A stretch of 8,578 bases of DNA from Paraktedonobacter sp039923935 (GTDB lineage Bacteria > Chloroflexota > Ktedonobacteria > Ktedonobacterales > Ktedonobacteraceae). How positions within the stretch are numbered: the first letter of the stretch is position 1; every line of letters begins with the position of its first letter. Position numbers and translations under genes: made by a program. The stretch is taken from positions 1 to 8,578 of the forward strand of contig JBDTBU010000335.1 in NCBI GenBank assembly GCA_039923935.1, in the 5' to 3' direction. Shown here in pieces: positions 1 to 7,900 of the stretch. Under the pieces are notes generated by a model. That model did not search any database and was not told the origin of the DNA. It saw nothing but the letters and a program-made list of their open reading frames with translations.

Positions 1-489
1 ATTGCCACGCAGGGCCGCTGTCGAGCCACCTGACGGCGCTAGACGACCCAACAAGTACTGGCGGGCACAGTATTCGGCCTGATTGAGATCGGTGATATTG
101 AGAATAGTGTTCGGCTCCAGGATAGCCAGGGTATAGGCGTTGGCCCGGTAACGCTCCACACTGCGCCCATTGTGCGTAGTGACATTGGTGACAGGCGGCA
201 GATGATAGACACGCAGAGTGAGCCGATACTTCTCCAGCGGCCCATCCAGCGCCCGCAAACTCTTGACCAATTCGCGGTACGGACGTGTCAGCGTAATCGA
301 GGCATAGTGCTCGCCAGCTTTCAGCGTCACCCAGGGCACCATATCGCCATCGATGGGTGCCTCGTGGGCAGCAATCAGCAGCCCTTCCAGCCTGGGAACT
401 GCGCAGGGCGGAGCGGTGGAATCAAGCACACACAGAAAGCACGTCTGTTGTGTATCCTGCTGCTCGACAACTGGTTCGCGGATAGCCAT
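1..489 (-). CDS. Dna2/Cas4-like PD-(D/E)XK Fe-S nuclease, N-terminal fragment (gene continues off left edge)
   Basis: The minus frame opens at an ATG at 489 and stays open for 163 codons to the window edge, so only the N-terminus is visible. The first ~125 residues are not recognisable. Residues 131-163 read NITDLNQAEYCARQYLL followed by a GRLAPS..S..ALRGN segment. This matches the start of the Dna2/Cas4/RecB-like nuclease domain, where a first iron-sulfur cysteine (here Cys141) sits in a C-x-R-x-x-L helix shortly before an L-R/I-G-N/T-x-x-H motif. In that family the protein cuts single-stranded DNA and is often fused to an SF1 helicase. The remaining three cysteines, the catalytic D/E/K residues and any helicase domain would lie left of the window. 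An AGAGGA about 14 nt upstream is a weak ribosome site; the frame is also open further upstream with a TTG at 540, so the start is not certain. Family call is moderate confidence. Confidence 0.6.
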   Translation of the reverse strand, partial: MAIREPVVEQQDTQQTCFLCVLDSTAPPCAVPRLEGLLIAAHEAPIDGDMVPWVTLKAGEHYASITLTRPYRELVKSLRALDGPLEKYRLTLRVYHLPPVTNVTTHNGRSVERYRANAYTLAILEPNTILNITDLNQAEYCARQYLLGRLAPSGGSTAALRGN

Positions 490-660
490 AGAGTGTGTAC
501 GCGTTCCTCTCGTGGATGATTTCTTTGGTCCTGCTGGCAAGTGTAGAGGATGAACGCATTTTCGTCAAGAGTAGTTCTTACTCAAAGAAACGGGAACAAT
601 ACGCTTACGATGAACGTCTTAAAAGAAATACCCATGCGAATACGCAAAAAGGATAAGATT

Positions 661-1374
661 ATGTATACCTCTCTTTCAAAAACACAGCAAACGGTGTTTG
701 TACTGCTCCTCCCACTAGCTTTGCTCTTGGGAAGCTGCTCTACGAGTACGGGTACCCACACTCAGATTGATTGGGTCGATTTTATTCAGTTTCATGGAAT
801 CACCTATCTTGCTGGTATGGGGCAACAGATCGGGCGTTCCCTTGAACAACAAGACCTGGGTCCGGTCTTTGCTCAGGTACAATTCAAGCTCAATGATAAT
901 GTCACAGACCCCTCATATCACATGAAAGACGGCGATGCGGCTTTTTTGGAGGCTGGGACGAAGGTCTATACTGTCAAAGGGTATCTGCCTGCCTTCCGAC
1001 TGGCGGCTTTTTCGAGTCAGGGTCTTCAGTTGTTTGAAGCTGATACAAACCCTCACGCCAGAACTGGCGCGGACCTGCTGGACCTCAAAGATAAAGTCCA
1101 ATTCATCACTATCAACAGTGAAAAGGATGGCACAACCGTCCTTGCAACTGTCAAAGATGCCCAACAGGTCGAGCAACTTGTTGAGATGCTTCTCTCATCC
1201 CCAGTGAATCAGCAGCAAAATGCACAGGATGGGCTGCGCTATTTTCTCGCCTTTCACCTGATGGATCAAACAGTTGTTGTGCGGGTTTACTGGCCTCATG
1301 CGAATGAGCTAGCAAGAGGCATTCTCCCTCCACCAGCCTTTCAAGCAATCATCAAACAAGCTATGCATATCTAA
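661..1374 (+). CDS. Putative lipoprotein of unknown function (237 aa)
   Basis: I do not recognise the family. The protein starts with a lipoprotein signal peptide: Lys7, then a hydrophobic core VFVLLLPLALLL (residues 12-23) and a lipobox L-G-S-Cys26. It is therefore predicted to be exported, lipidated at Cys26 and anchored on the outer face of the membrane. The mature part is about 210 residues with only polar or mixed segments, no second membrane helix and no further cysteine. It has recognisable blocks such as KDGDAAFLEAGTKVYTVKGY (89-108) and a Tyr/Trp-rich C-terminal strand region (192-211). The same frame is open to ATG 550, with other ATGs at 610 and 634. I chose 661 because AAGGA (649-653) lies 7 nt upstream and because longer starts would bury the signal peptide behind 9-37 extra residues. 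It is divergent from the nuclease gene and probably monocistronic. Confidence 0.8.
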   Translation: MYTSLSKTQQTVFVLLLPLALLLGSCSTSTGTHTQIDWVDFIQFHGITYLAGMGQQIGRSLEQQDLGPVFAQVQFKLNDNVTDPSYHMKDGDAAFLEAGTKVYTVKGYLPAFRLAAFSSQGLQLFEADTNPHARTGADLLDLKDKVQFITINSEKDGTTVLATVKDAQQVEQLVEMLLSSPVNQQQNAQDGLRYFLAFHLMDQTVVVRVYWPHANELARGILPPPAFQAIIKQAMHI

Positions 1375-1416
1375 AAGAGGGGATCATTGCCGTAACAGGT
1401 TTCTCTGGTGAGAAGA

Positions 1417-1422
1417 TATAAT
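1417..1422 (+). promoter_or_regulatory. Candidate -10 box for the DUF711 gene
   Basis: A perfect TATAAT lies 38 nt upstream of the ATG at 1461, which would give a leader of about 30 nt. No convincing -35 hexamer sits at 16-19 nt spacing; the nearest TTG (TTGCCG at 1387) is too far. It suggests the DUF711 gene has its own promoter rather than depending on read-through from the lipoprotein gene 86 nt upstream. Confidence 0.4.
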
Positions 1423-1460
1423 CAAGAGAACATCCATCACAGAGAAACGAGGCATCATCT

Positions 1461-2645
1461 ATGCAAAAACCACCAGTACGTACCATCACCTTGGGCCTGG
1501 AGGAGGCTCACCCGCTCAAGGCCGCACGCATCACACAGGCTGCGAGCACGTTACAACAGGCCCGCCAGCGTTTTAGCGACGTTGGCTATGAGGTCCAGAC
1601 CATGCGTCTCTCGACGCGTCCAGTCTTTGATGATCTGGCCGATTGGTCCGCTGGTCAGATTGTGAGCTATGCGCAGCAACTTCAACACATGTTGGACGAG
1701 GTTGGGCTGAGTTACTGCTCACTTGGACCAGCCCAGGCGGCGCATCCAGATTTTCCTTTGGCACATATCGAACTGATCCCTGACGTGTTAGCTAGCACCA
1801 ACGCGCTGAGCCTGACGGTGCAGTTGGCTGACTGGGAGCATGGTGTGCGTGAGGCGGCAGCGTTGCCTATTGCGCGGGTCATGAAACGTCTGGCGCACGA
1901 GACTGCGGAGGGCTTCGGCAACTTCAATTTCGCTATGCTCGCCTGCGTAGGGCCGGGCAGCCCATTTTTTCCCGCAGCCTATCATAACGGTCCAGCCAAC
2001 CTCTCACTCGGCCTGCAAGGGGCTAGCATTGTGCGCGGTGTTGCTCAAGCGTGGCAGGAGACAGGTCAGACAGAGCCGCTAGCCCTGGCCCAGATCAGCG
2101 AACAAGTGAAGAACGCGTTAGAAGAGCAGGCGGGTCCAGTAGTTGAATTGGGGCGCGTCCTGGCTGGTGAATATCAGGTGCAATTCGGAGGTATCGATCT
2201 CTCGCCCGCACCCATCGGCGAGGATAGTATTGTCACAGCCATAGAGAGCTTTGGTTATGGTCTGCTTGGTGCGTCTGGAACCGTTGCGCTGGCCGCAGCC
2301 CTAACACGAGCACTGAAAAGCACCAACCTACCCACCTGTGGCTATTGTGGGCTGATGTTGCCAGTGCTAGAAGATGCGACCCTAGGCCAGCGTTGGGCTG
2401 AGGGATGTGTGAGCACGCATGAACTGCTGCTTTATTCTACGGTCTGTGGTACGGGCCTGGATACCATCCCGCTAGCAGGTGATACTAGCGAAACAGAGAT
2501 CGCACATCTTTTGCTGGATGTCGCGACCCTAGCCTGGCGCTTAAACAAGCCCTTGTCGGCCCGTCTTTTTCCCGTGCCCGGCAAACGTGCAGGCGAGTCT
2601 ACCAGCTTTACCTCACCCTATTTAACCAACACACTATTGAGGTAG
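1461..2645 (+). CDS. DUF711 (UPF0210) family protein
   Basis: This is a complete 394-residue member of the DUF711/UPF0210 family (PF05167), whose biochemical role is not well established. Family blocks appear in order: N-terminal RTITLGLE (7-14); NFNFAMLA followed by PGSPFFPAAYH (154-175); FGGIDLSPAP (242-251) with EDSI soon after; CGYCGLMLPVLED (293-305); LLLYSTVCGTGLDTIPLAGD (322-341); and the C-terminal LSARLFPVPGKRAGE (365-379) with SPYLTN. All are intact, and the length and soluble composition suit a cytoplasmic enzyme-like protein. GAGG about 8 nt upstream of ATG 1461 supports the start. A TATAAT at 1417-1422 probably drives it. It ends 84 nt before the convergent GAF gene, with a large inverted-repeat structure between. 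Several relatives are annotated only by DUF number, so no pathway is assigned. Confidence 0.95.
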   Translation: MQKPPVRTITLGLEEAHPLKAARITQAASTLQQARQRFSDVGYEVQTMRLSTRPVFDDLADWSAGQIVSYAQQLQHMLDEVGLSYCSLGPAQAAHPDFPLAHIELIPDVLASTNALSLTVQLADWEHGVREAAALPIARVMKRLAHETAEGFGNFNFAMLACVGPGSPFFPAAYHNGPANLSLGLQGASIVRGVAQAWQETGQTEPLALAQISEQVKNALEEQAGPVVELGRVLAGEYQVQFGGIDLSPAPIGEDSIVTAIESFGYGLLGASGTVALAAALTRALKSTNLPTCGYCGLMLPVLEDATLGQRWAEGCVSTHELLLYSTVCGTGLDTIPLAGDTSETEIAHLLLDVATLAWRLNKPLSARLFPVPGKRAGESTSFTSPYLTNTLLR

Positions 2646-2651
2646 ATTCCC

Positions 2652-2722
2652 ATCCCATCCCGTTCAGAGGCGGAGGCAAGCTCACGGCTCTGGACGGGAT
2701 GGGATAGGCAGCCTCCGCCTCT
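2652..2722. terminator. Interleaved inverted repeats between convergent genes; likely bidirectional terminator
   Basis: Arm A (2652-2669) pairs with A' (2688-2705) as an 18-bp stem with a single G-T wobble and an 18-nt loop. The outer 12 bp, ATCCCATCCCGT / ACGGGATGGGAT, are perfect. Arm B (2666-2677, AGAGGCGGAGGC) pairs perfectly with B' (2711-2722, GCCTCCGCCTCT) over 12 bp. Order is A-B-A'-B', and B overlaps the last 4 nt of A, so the two hairpins compete or form a pseudoknot. The element fills the gap between the stop codons of DUF711 (2645) and the GAF gene (2730), where a shared terminator would be expected. No U-tract follows either stem, so it is not a textbook intrinsic terminator. Confidence 0.55.
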
Positions 2723-2729
2723 CAAACTA

Positions 2730-3341
2730 TCAGATTGATGGCTCGGCTTGAGGCAAGCTGTTGCCCCAGAGTGCGTCTATCATACCATCGTACGAGCTTT
2801 TCAGGTTGTGGTAGAGATTGGCATTCTCGATAGCCAAAGCGGCCAGACTAGCCAGCACGGAGAGAAACTGCGTATCGTCCTCGTGGAAGGTACATGACTC
2901 GGCAGTATAGACGCGCATAACGCCAATCGCCCTGCCATGCACCTCCAGCGGCACACACAAGATCGAGACAATCCCTTCGCGCTTGGCCTCCTCCTGATAT
3001 TGGAAACGCTTATCTACTGCAACATTGGGGATAATTACAGTTTTTCCTTGCAGAGCTTCGCTATCGATGGGGCTATGTTCCACATCGACTGGCCCCTTGG
3101 CTAGGTAACTGCTGCTCAGACCATGAACCGCGCTCAGGCACAGATGGCCGGTACGTGGATCGAGCAGGCGCAGAACACAGGCTTTTACCTGCATCGCTTC
3201 AGTAATGCTCATCACCACACTTTGCAGGACAGCATCAAGTTCCAGGCTGGAAGAGATCGTCAACGCCGCCTGGTAGAGCGCGGTATAATAATCCCGGTGG
3301 GGGCGGGCTGATTGCTCAGTCACGTTGGTTTCGTTCGTCAT
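2730..3341 (-). CDS. Single GAF-domain protein (203 aa), probable small-molecule or redox sensor
   Basis: After a polar N-terminus the protein is essentially one GAF domain (about residues 20-178). Visible features are the N-terminal helix YYTALYQAALTISSSLELD, the strands around VKACVLRLLD (52-61) and HLCLSAVHGL (66-75), the block GIVSILCVPLEVHGRAIGVM (123-142), FHEDDTQFLSVLASLAALAI (152-171) and the exit helix ENANLYHNL. GAF domains bind cyclic nucleotides, haem, bilins or other small ligands. The ligand here is unknown, and no kinase, GGDEF, PP2C or HTH output domain is attached. Cysteines 55, 68, 129 and 150 lie within the domain. The frame is open to 3443, but ATG 3341 is preferred because a strong GGAGG (3347-3351) lies 5 nt upstream. 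A TATAAT on the minus strand (3494-3499) would give a leader of about 145 nt. It converges on the DUF711 gene. Confidence 0.88.
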   Translation of the reverse strand: MTNETNVTEQSARPHRDYYTALYQAALTISSSLELDAVLQSVVMSITEAMQVKACVLRLLDPRTGHLCLSAVHGLSSSYLAKGPVDVEHSPIDSEALQGKTVIIPNVAVDKRFQYQEEAKREGIVSILCVPLEVHGRAIGVMRVYTAESCTFHEDDTQFLSVLASLAALAIENANLYHNLKSSYDGMIDALWGNSLPQAEPSI

Positions 3342-3493
3342 GCAAACCTCCGTCCTGCGGGTACTCCTGGCTGCGAGCCACGGAGAAAAAGCAGGTGTTC
3401 CTGATTGTGGGGCAGAGGATACGCGGGTTCTCCTCGCCATCAACTTCTACAAAAGACGGTGTGTGCCCCTCTGTGGGCAACTCTACTCCTAGA

Positions 3494-3499
3494 ATTATA
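3494..3499 (-). promoter_or_regulatory. Candidate -10 box for the GAF gene
   Basis: A perfect TATAAT reads on the minus strand, 152 nt upstream of the GAF start codon. Only a weak -35 candidate (TTGGAT, 18-nt spacer) precedes it. The rest of the 3342-3625 gap shows no other gene: the frame extension of the GAF gene to 3443 lacks a good ribosome site, and no further tRNA or clear hairpin is visible. If real, the promoter implies a long 5' leader. Confidence 0.4.
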
Positions 3500-3625
3500 G
3501 CATCTCATTTTTGGAGAATCCAAAGCCTATCACTTCACTTGACAACAGAAAATAAAATCTGGAGAGACACGAAAGCATGTCCCCAAGAGGGTTCCGCAAC
3601 ATTCGGGATGAAGGACAATAAGGGG

Positions 3626-3699
3626 TGGGTCGTACAGAATTCGAATCTGTGACCTCCACGATGTCAACGTGGCGCTCTAACCAACTGAGCTAACGACCC
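3626..3699 (-). tRNA. tRNA-Val (anticodon GAC)
   Basis: A full 74-nt cloverleaf reads on the minus strand. The acceptor stem is GGGTCGT / ACGACCC (7 bp), followed by TA and a D arm GCTC-AGTTGGTTA-GAGC. The anticodon arm is CCACG-TTGACAT-CGTGG, giving anticodon GAC, which reads the valine codons GUC/GUU. Then come a 5-nt variable loop AGGTC and a T arm ACAGA-TTCGAAT-TCTGT, with discriminator A at 3626. The 3' CCA is not encoded (the genome continues CCC), so it must be added by the CCA-adding enzyme. One oddity is that the normally near-invariant G53-C61 closing pair of the T stem is A-T here, although pairing is preserved. It stands alone, with its own strong promoter just upstream. Confidence 0.96.
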
Positions 3700-3713
3700 C
3701 TCTGACGTGGCCT

Positions 3714-3743
3714 ATAATAGCATGTTTATGCTCGCGCTGTCAA
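3714..3743 (-). promoter_or_regulatory. Sigma-70-type promoter for tRNA-Val
   Basis: On the minus strand a perfect -35 TTGACA (3738-3743) is followed after 18 nt by TATTAT (3714-3719), which matches the TATAAT consensus at five of six bases. The -10 box ends 14 nt before the mature tRNA 5' end at 3699, leaving a leader of only a few nucleotides for RNase P to remove. The remaining gap up to the lactonase stop (3744-3878) shows no recognisable gene or strong hairpin. Confidence 0.75.
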
Positions 3744-3878
3744 GCCCACATATCGCCAACGAACGAACAACGCGAGTTGGATGCTATCGGCTCCATTCAC
3801 AGTCAACAACGCCTTGCAATCCCAACGTGTATCCAGACACTCGCTAGTCACACGCGGCGTTGAAGACGCATCGCATGT

Positions 3879-4754
3879 CTAACCGAGAAAAGAGGGGCGG
3901 GCCGGACCGGTAATAGTGGTTTGAATGTGAAAAAGGTCGCCAGCCTGGGGTTGATTCTGGCGTTCCTGGGCGCTTAACGCAGTCCAGGCGGTAGTGATAA
4001 AAAGCTCATCCCTGTTTGGGCCTCCAAACGCACAACTGGTCGGATGAGAAACGGGTACACGAATCTCTCGTTCAACCTTCCCGGCAGGATCATAGCGCGT
4101 GATCTTCCAACCATTCCAGCGTGCACTCCAGAGAAAACCTTCGTCATCAATTGTCAGGCCATCGGGCACACCCAGCTCGTCGGGGGTTGCAATAAAGGGA
4201 CGACGGTTGGCGATCTCGCCGCTGACAGCATCAAAATCGTACACATAAATAGTCTTCGCCAGAGAATCGGTGGCATACATCAGCGTAGTATCGGGACTCC
4301 AACCAAGGCCATTGGGCAACCAGATGCCCGTATCCATCACATGCAGGCTGCCATCGGGATCGAAGCGATACAACACACCTTCAGCACGCTCCGTCACAGT
4401 TTCGCTCATCGTGCCAGCCCAGAAACGACCTTTGCAATCCACAGCCCCATCGTTGAAGCGCTTGTGGGGCTGATCCGCCTCAGGATGGACCAGATAGGTG
4501 AACTGGCAGGTCGCAAAATCCCACGTAGCGAAACCATGCGCGGTAGCCATTATCAGCCCACCCGCAGCACGCAACGCCAGCACACCAATTGGCTCATCTA
4601 CCTCAAACACTTCGCAAGCCTTATTCACTGTGTGTAGGCGCTGGAAGCTGTGTCTATGGATATCTACCCAGTACAGCGCTTGCTCTGCGGGACACCAAAC
4701 AGCGCCCTCACCCAGTTTATTTTGCGCTGACAAAAAATGTTCAGCCTCTTGCAT
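3879..4754 (-). CDS. SMP-30/gluconolactonase/LRE-family sugar lactone hydrolase
   Basis: This is a complete 291-residue SMP-30/regucalcin-like six-bladed beta-propeller (COG3386 type), expected to be cytoplasmic. The family hydrolyses sugar lactones such as gluconolactone using one divalent metal. All four metal ligands of the family are present at the expected spacing: Glu16 in LGEGAVW, Asn101 in RFNDGAVD, Asn148 in LPNGLGWSPD and Asp198 in VPDGLTIDDEG. In human SMP-30 they are Glu18, Asn103, Asn154 and Asp204. Other family blocks are GRFWAGTM (109-116), LYRFDPDG (128-135) and PTSCAFGG near the C-terminus. The frame extends upstream to 4814, but ATG 4754 is chosen because AAGGAG (4763-4768) lies 8 nt before it and the first propeller strand follows normally. 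The exact substrate cannot be read from sequence. It is divergent from the NACHT gene; no sugar transporter or dehydrogenase is adjacent to narrow the pathway. Confidence 0.93.
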   Translation of the reverse strand: MQEAEHFLSAQNKLGEGAVWCPAEQALYWVDIHRHSFQRLHTVNKACEVFEVDEPIGVLALRAAGGLIMATAHGFATWDFATCQFTYLVHPEADQPHKRFNDGAVDCKGRFWAGTMSETVTERAEGVLYRFDPDGSLHVMDTGIWLPNGLGWSPDTTLMYATDSLAKTIYVYDFDAVSGEIANRRPFIATPDELGVPDGLTIDDEGFLWSARWNGWKITRYDPAGKVEREIRVPVSHPTSCAFGGPNRDELFITTAWTALSAQERQNQPQAGDLFHIQTTITGPARPSFLG

Positions 4755-4831
4755 AGAAATAGCTCCTTCTCCTGTATCTTGCATCCATATATGTACACAT
4801 TTTGGACTACGCACACATCTTTCTAGTAATA

Positions 4832-4855
4832 TGCATTTGAGGTCAATGCACCTCA
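4832..4855. promoter_or_regulatory. Interleaved inverted repeat, possible operator between divergent genes
   Basis: TGCATT (4832-4837) pairs with AATGCA (4845-4850), and TGAGGT (4838-4843) pairs with ACCTCA (4850-4855). This gives two overlapping perfect 6-bp dyads in A-B-A'-B' order within 24 bp. It lies 78 nt upstream of the lactonase ATG and includes TTGACC on the minus strand (4841-4846), a possible -35 hexamer for that gene, although no good -10 follows at the right distance. A dimeric repressor site is plausible for a carbohydrate gene; chance cannot be excluded for arms this short. Confidence 0.3.
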
Positions 4856-4918
4856 GTCCTTGGTCTGGGCGATTGTTTGCTGGTCAGGCTACCGCCGATA
4901 GTCTATTGTACCATTCTA

Positions 4919-4946
4919 TTGCCCTTTTCTCCCGCTGCACTATATT
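4919..4946 (+). promoter_or_regulatory. Candidate promoter for the NACHT gene
   Basis: TTGCCC (4919-4924) is followed after 16 nt by TATATT (4941-4946). These match the sigma-70 hexamers at four of six and five of six bases. The start would lie near 4953, giving a leader of about 45 nt. The stretch 4941-4978 is strikingly AT-rich with repeated CATAC words, so other -10-like hexamers overlap and the assignment is tentative. Confidence 0.3.
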
Positions 4947-4998
4947 GTATTATATGCATACTACATACATACTTTTATGAAAAGAGCGAGGGCGAAAC

Positions 4999-7900
4999 AT
5001 GGCAGAAACTTCTCCTGTTCAACTAACCAAAGTCCCCGGATGGCTGGTATGGCTCTGTCGCTGGATCTGGGGAAAACGCACTATACTCTTTAGCACAATT
5101 AGCAGTCTGATCGTGGCCGAGATAGGCGGACTGCTCCTAGTTGATAGCACAAGTATACATACCCTCCTTCTAGTCCAGCTTTTCACTGGCTGGAATTTCG
5201 TAATCACTTTCAGCAGTTTTGTCTTGTTAGCTCTGCTGGTGGGAGTATGCGGGCTGGTTGCGCGTCTTGATGTGCCTCTTTCAGAACGCGAACTGCGCCG
5301 TAGCTACCTAAAAGAGGTGGCGTACGATACTACACTGACGACCCTCAAGGGTGTCCCACAAGGCCCTGAGCTGATTGCTCCAAGTGTAAATCTGGCTGAG
5401 ATTTTTATTGCCCCTCAATTTCGCCCCAATCGTCCGTTGGTAGATTATCCGATCTCAGAACAAGAGTTGGCGCACCTAACCGACAATAGCACTTATACGC
5501 CAGACCAAGAACGTATCCTCTACGACGCTGAAAAAAGCTGGCAGCACCAGTTGCAGATGGGCAAAAGCAAACGGGTCAGTCTCGCTGATGTGTGGCAGCG
5601 CCTACACAAGGAAGGAGCGGCGGTAATCCAGGGCTATCCAGGCATGGGCAAAAGCACACTGATGGAGCGGCTGACGCTACACTTTGCCACACGCAGCCTA
5701 GGCCAGCTCGATCCTACGATGTTAGAGCAAGACCTACTCACGCCGCCACTACTCCCCATCCTACTGCGTCTGGGCAAGTATGCCACTGCACGCACAGAGA
5801 CAGCGGGACTCGCGCTCGACGCGTACCTAGCGAGTGTTCTGGAACAAAAGCACTTGGCCGGCTTAATGACCTTTATAGAACGCGCTTTACACGACGGCTC
5901 CTGCCTAGTCATGCTGGATGGACTTGATGAAGTGAGTGAGCCAAGCATGCGTGAACAGGTGCAAGAGCAAATAAAAGCGTTTATTAGCGAGTATGCATCT
6001 AATCGCTTTCTAATCACCTCACGCGTGGCTGGCTACGACCAGGCAGCTTTTCCCGCATATCCCCATTTTACCCTGGCCGAACTGGATGACAAGCAAATCA
6101 AAGCTTTTCTCCCGCGCTGGTGCCGCGCCACTATCCAACAAGATCGCGGGATCAGCGCCCAGTCAACCAAGCAGGACGCGAACATCGAACGCGATGTAGA
6201 GCAGTGTGTGAGCGATCTACAAGCCGCCTTCAATGAGAGTTCTGCCGTCCATGAATTAGCTGAAAATCCGCTGCTTCTGACTCTGATGCTGGTCATGCAG
6301 CAAAATAGTATTGCTCTACCCAGGCAGCGTATGGAACTCTACGATGTGGTCACACGCACGCTGCTGGAGCATCGCAATCGCGCTAGGCATCTCCCAATAG
6401 TGCCAGAAGCACAGGCCATCCAGCGTCTTGGCCCTCTGGCCTTCCAGATGCAAGAAGAAAATAATAGTTTTGCACGCCGACGCGAAGTTGAGAGAGTACT
6501 ACTAAAGGCGATTCGCCAGGAAGGAGGCAATGCAGAGGAGGCACAGGCGGAAATGGAGCGCTTCTTGCAGCAAATCCGGGAGCGCGGTGGCCTCTTTGTC
6601 TCGCGGGTTGGCGACTATTTCGGCTTTATGCATCGCACCTTTCAAGAATATTTTGCAGCGCGTTTTATCTTGAATCAGATCAAAACCGCGCCAACAGCAT
6701 GGATCGAAACATTGGTTGAACGCGCCTGTCGTCAGGACGGCCTCTGGCGCGAGCCGTTTCTGCTGGCTGTGGCTTACCAGACTGGTAGTGGGCGTGACGA
6801 GGGTATTGCCAACGAGATTATCCGTGCCTTGCTAAAACGAGCAACAGACTCTTTTGAGCAAAAACTGTATAATACGCTGTTGGCCGTCACAGCCATGCGT
6901 GAAGCTAGAGAACCAGAGATCGAGGCCAGCTTGCGCCAGCAAACGGTAGAGCGTCTCCTCGACTGCTACGAGCAAGCACAGTACACACGCAATTTTGCAG
7001 CCTGCCAGCAGATCGAACAAGCCTTGCAGAAATGGCTGCTCAGTCTGCCCAGAACGACCTATGGACGCCCACCGCTACTGATGGTGATCTCCCAGGCTAT
7101 CGGTCATACACAAAATCTTGCCTACCAACGTGCTACCCTGACATTACTAGCAATGATCGCTCCGCGCCTGGAGACATGTTCAAAGGTGGTGTTCGAGACA
7201 CTCATTCCACCGTTACTGGCGCTGACTGGCCTGCCTGAGGTCGGACCACATAAGCCAAACAATACTATAGCGAGCGCTACTCATTTTGACATAGCCGATT
7301 TGGCCCTCACTACCCTCTCATTCCTGGGCAAATGCGGTCCGGCTGGTCTCTACCTGCAAACAGTCAAGGACTATTTTGATACTCAACCAGAGCAACTGCG
7401 TCTCCTGGCCCGCTGCTCACTGGCATGCGGCACGCTGATTACGCCAGTTATGGTACCGTTCTCTACGGAAAACTACATCCTGTATGAGTCTGCTATTGGT
7501 GAGTGGATACACCTGCGAGATCGTTATCAGGGAAAACTCACTGAACCAAACATCGACGCTTGTCGAGATATTCACCAGCAATTGCTCGCCTGTGCCGAAG
7601 AGGTGAGTTACCCTACTTCTCTGTACCTCCTGACCATGTTGCAACGTACCTCCGAGCAGGCTGGACAAGAGTGGTCACGGGTCTGGCGAACCTATCTGCT
7701 AGAACAGCTCAACACAGGAAACTATATCAGCTATCAGGAAACGGCACTCCTCTGGAACACGCTTTTCCCTGCTCCGCAACTGCAACCCCTAACAGAGCAA
7801 ATCTTACACCATTACAATGCGGTGCCCGGCATCAGACAGCAGTACTCTCAAAGAATGCTTTCTTCATTAACGAGAGATTTAGAAGATTTAATAGGCTTAA

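Noticed and set aside
172..519. Plus-strand open frame of 115 codons.
   Set aside because: It is antisense to the nuclease gene, which carries a recognisable Fe-S motif; no ribosome site or recognised motif supports it.
550..660. Longer N-terminus for the lipoprotein (starts at 550, 610 or 634).
   Set aside because: These would place up to 37 residues before the signal peptide, and the best ribosome site is at 649-653 for ATG 661.
3539..3558. Plus-strand TTGACA followed by TAAAAT as a promoter.
   Set aside because: The spacer is only 8 nt and no plus-strand gene follows; downstream is the minus-strand tRNA.
4044..4637. Plus-strand open frame of 197 codons.
   Set aside because: It lies wholly antisense to the SMP-30 lactonase, whose metal ligands and family motifs are intact; its translation matches no family I know.
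5634..6017. Minus-strand open frame of 127 codons.
   Set aside because: It is antisense to the NACHT ATPase core; Ser/Arg-rich composition is typical of a shadow frame.
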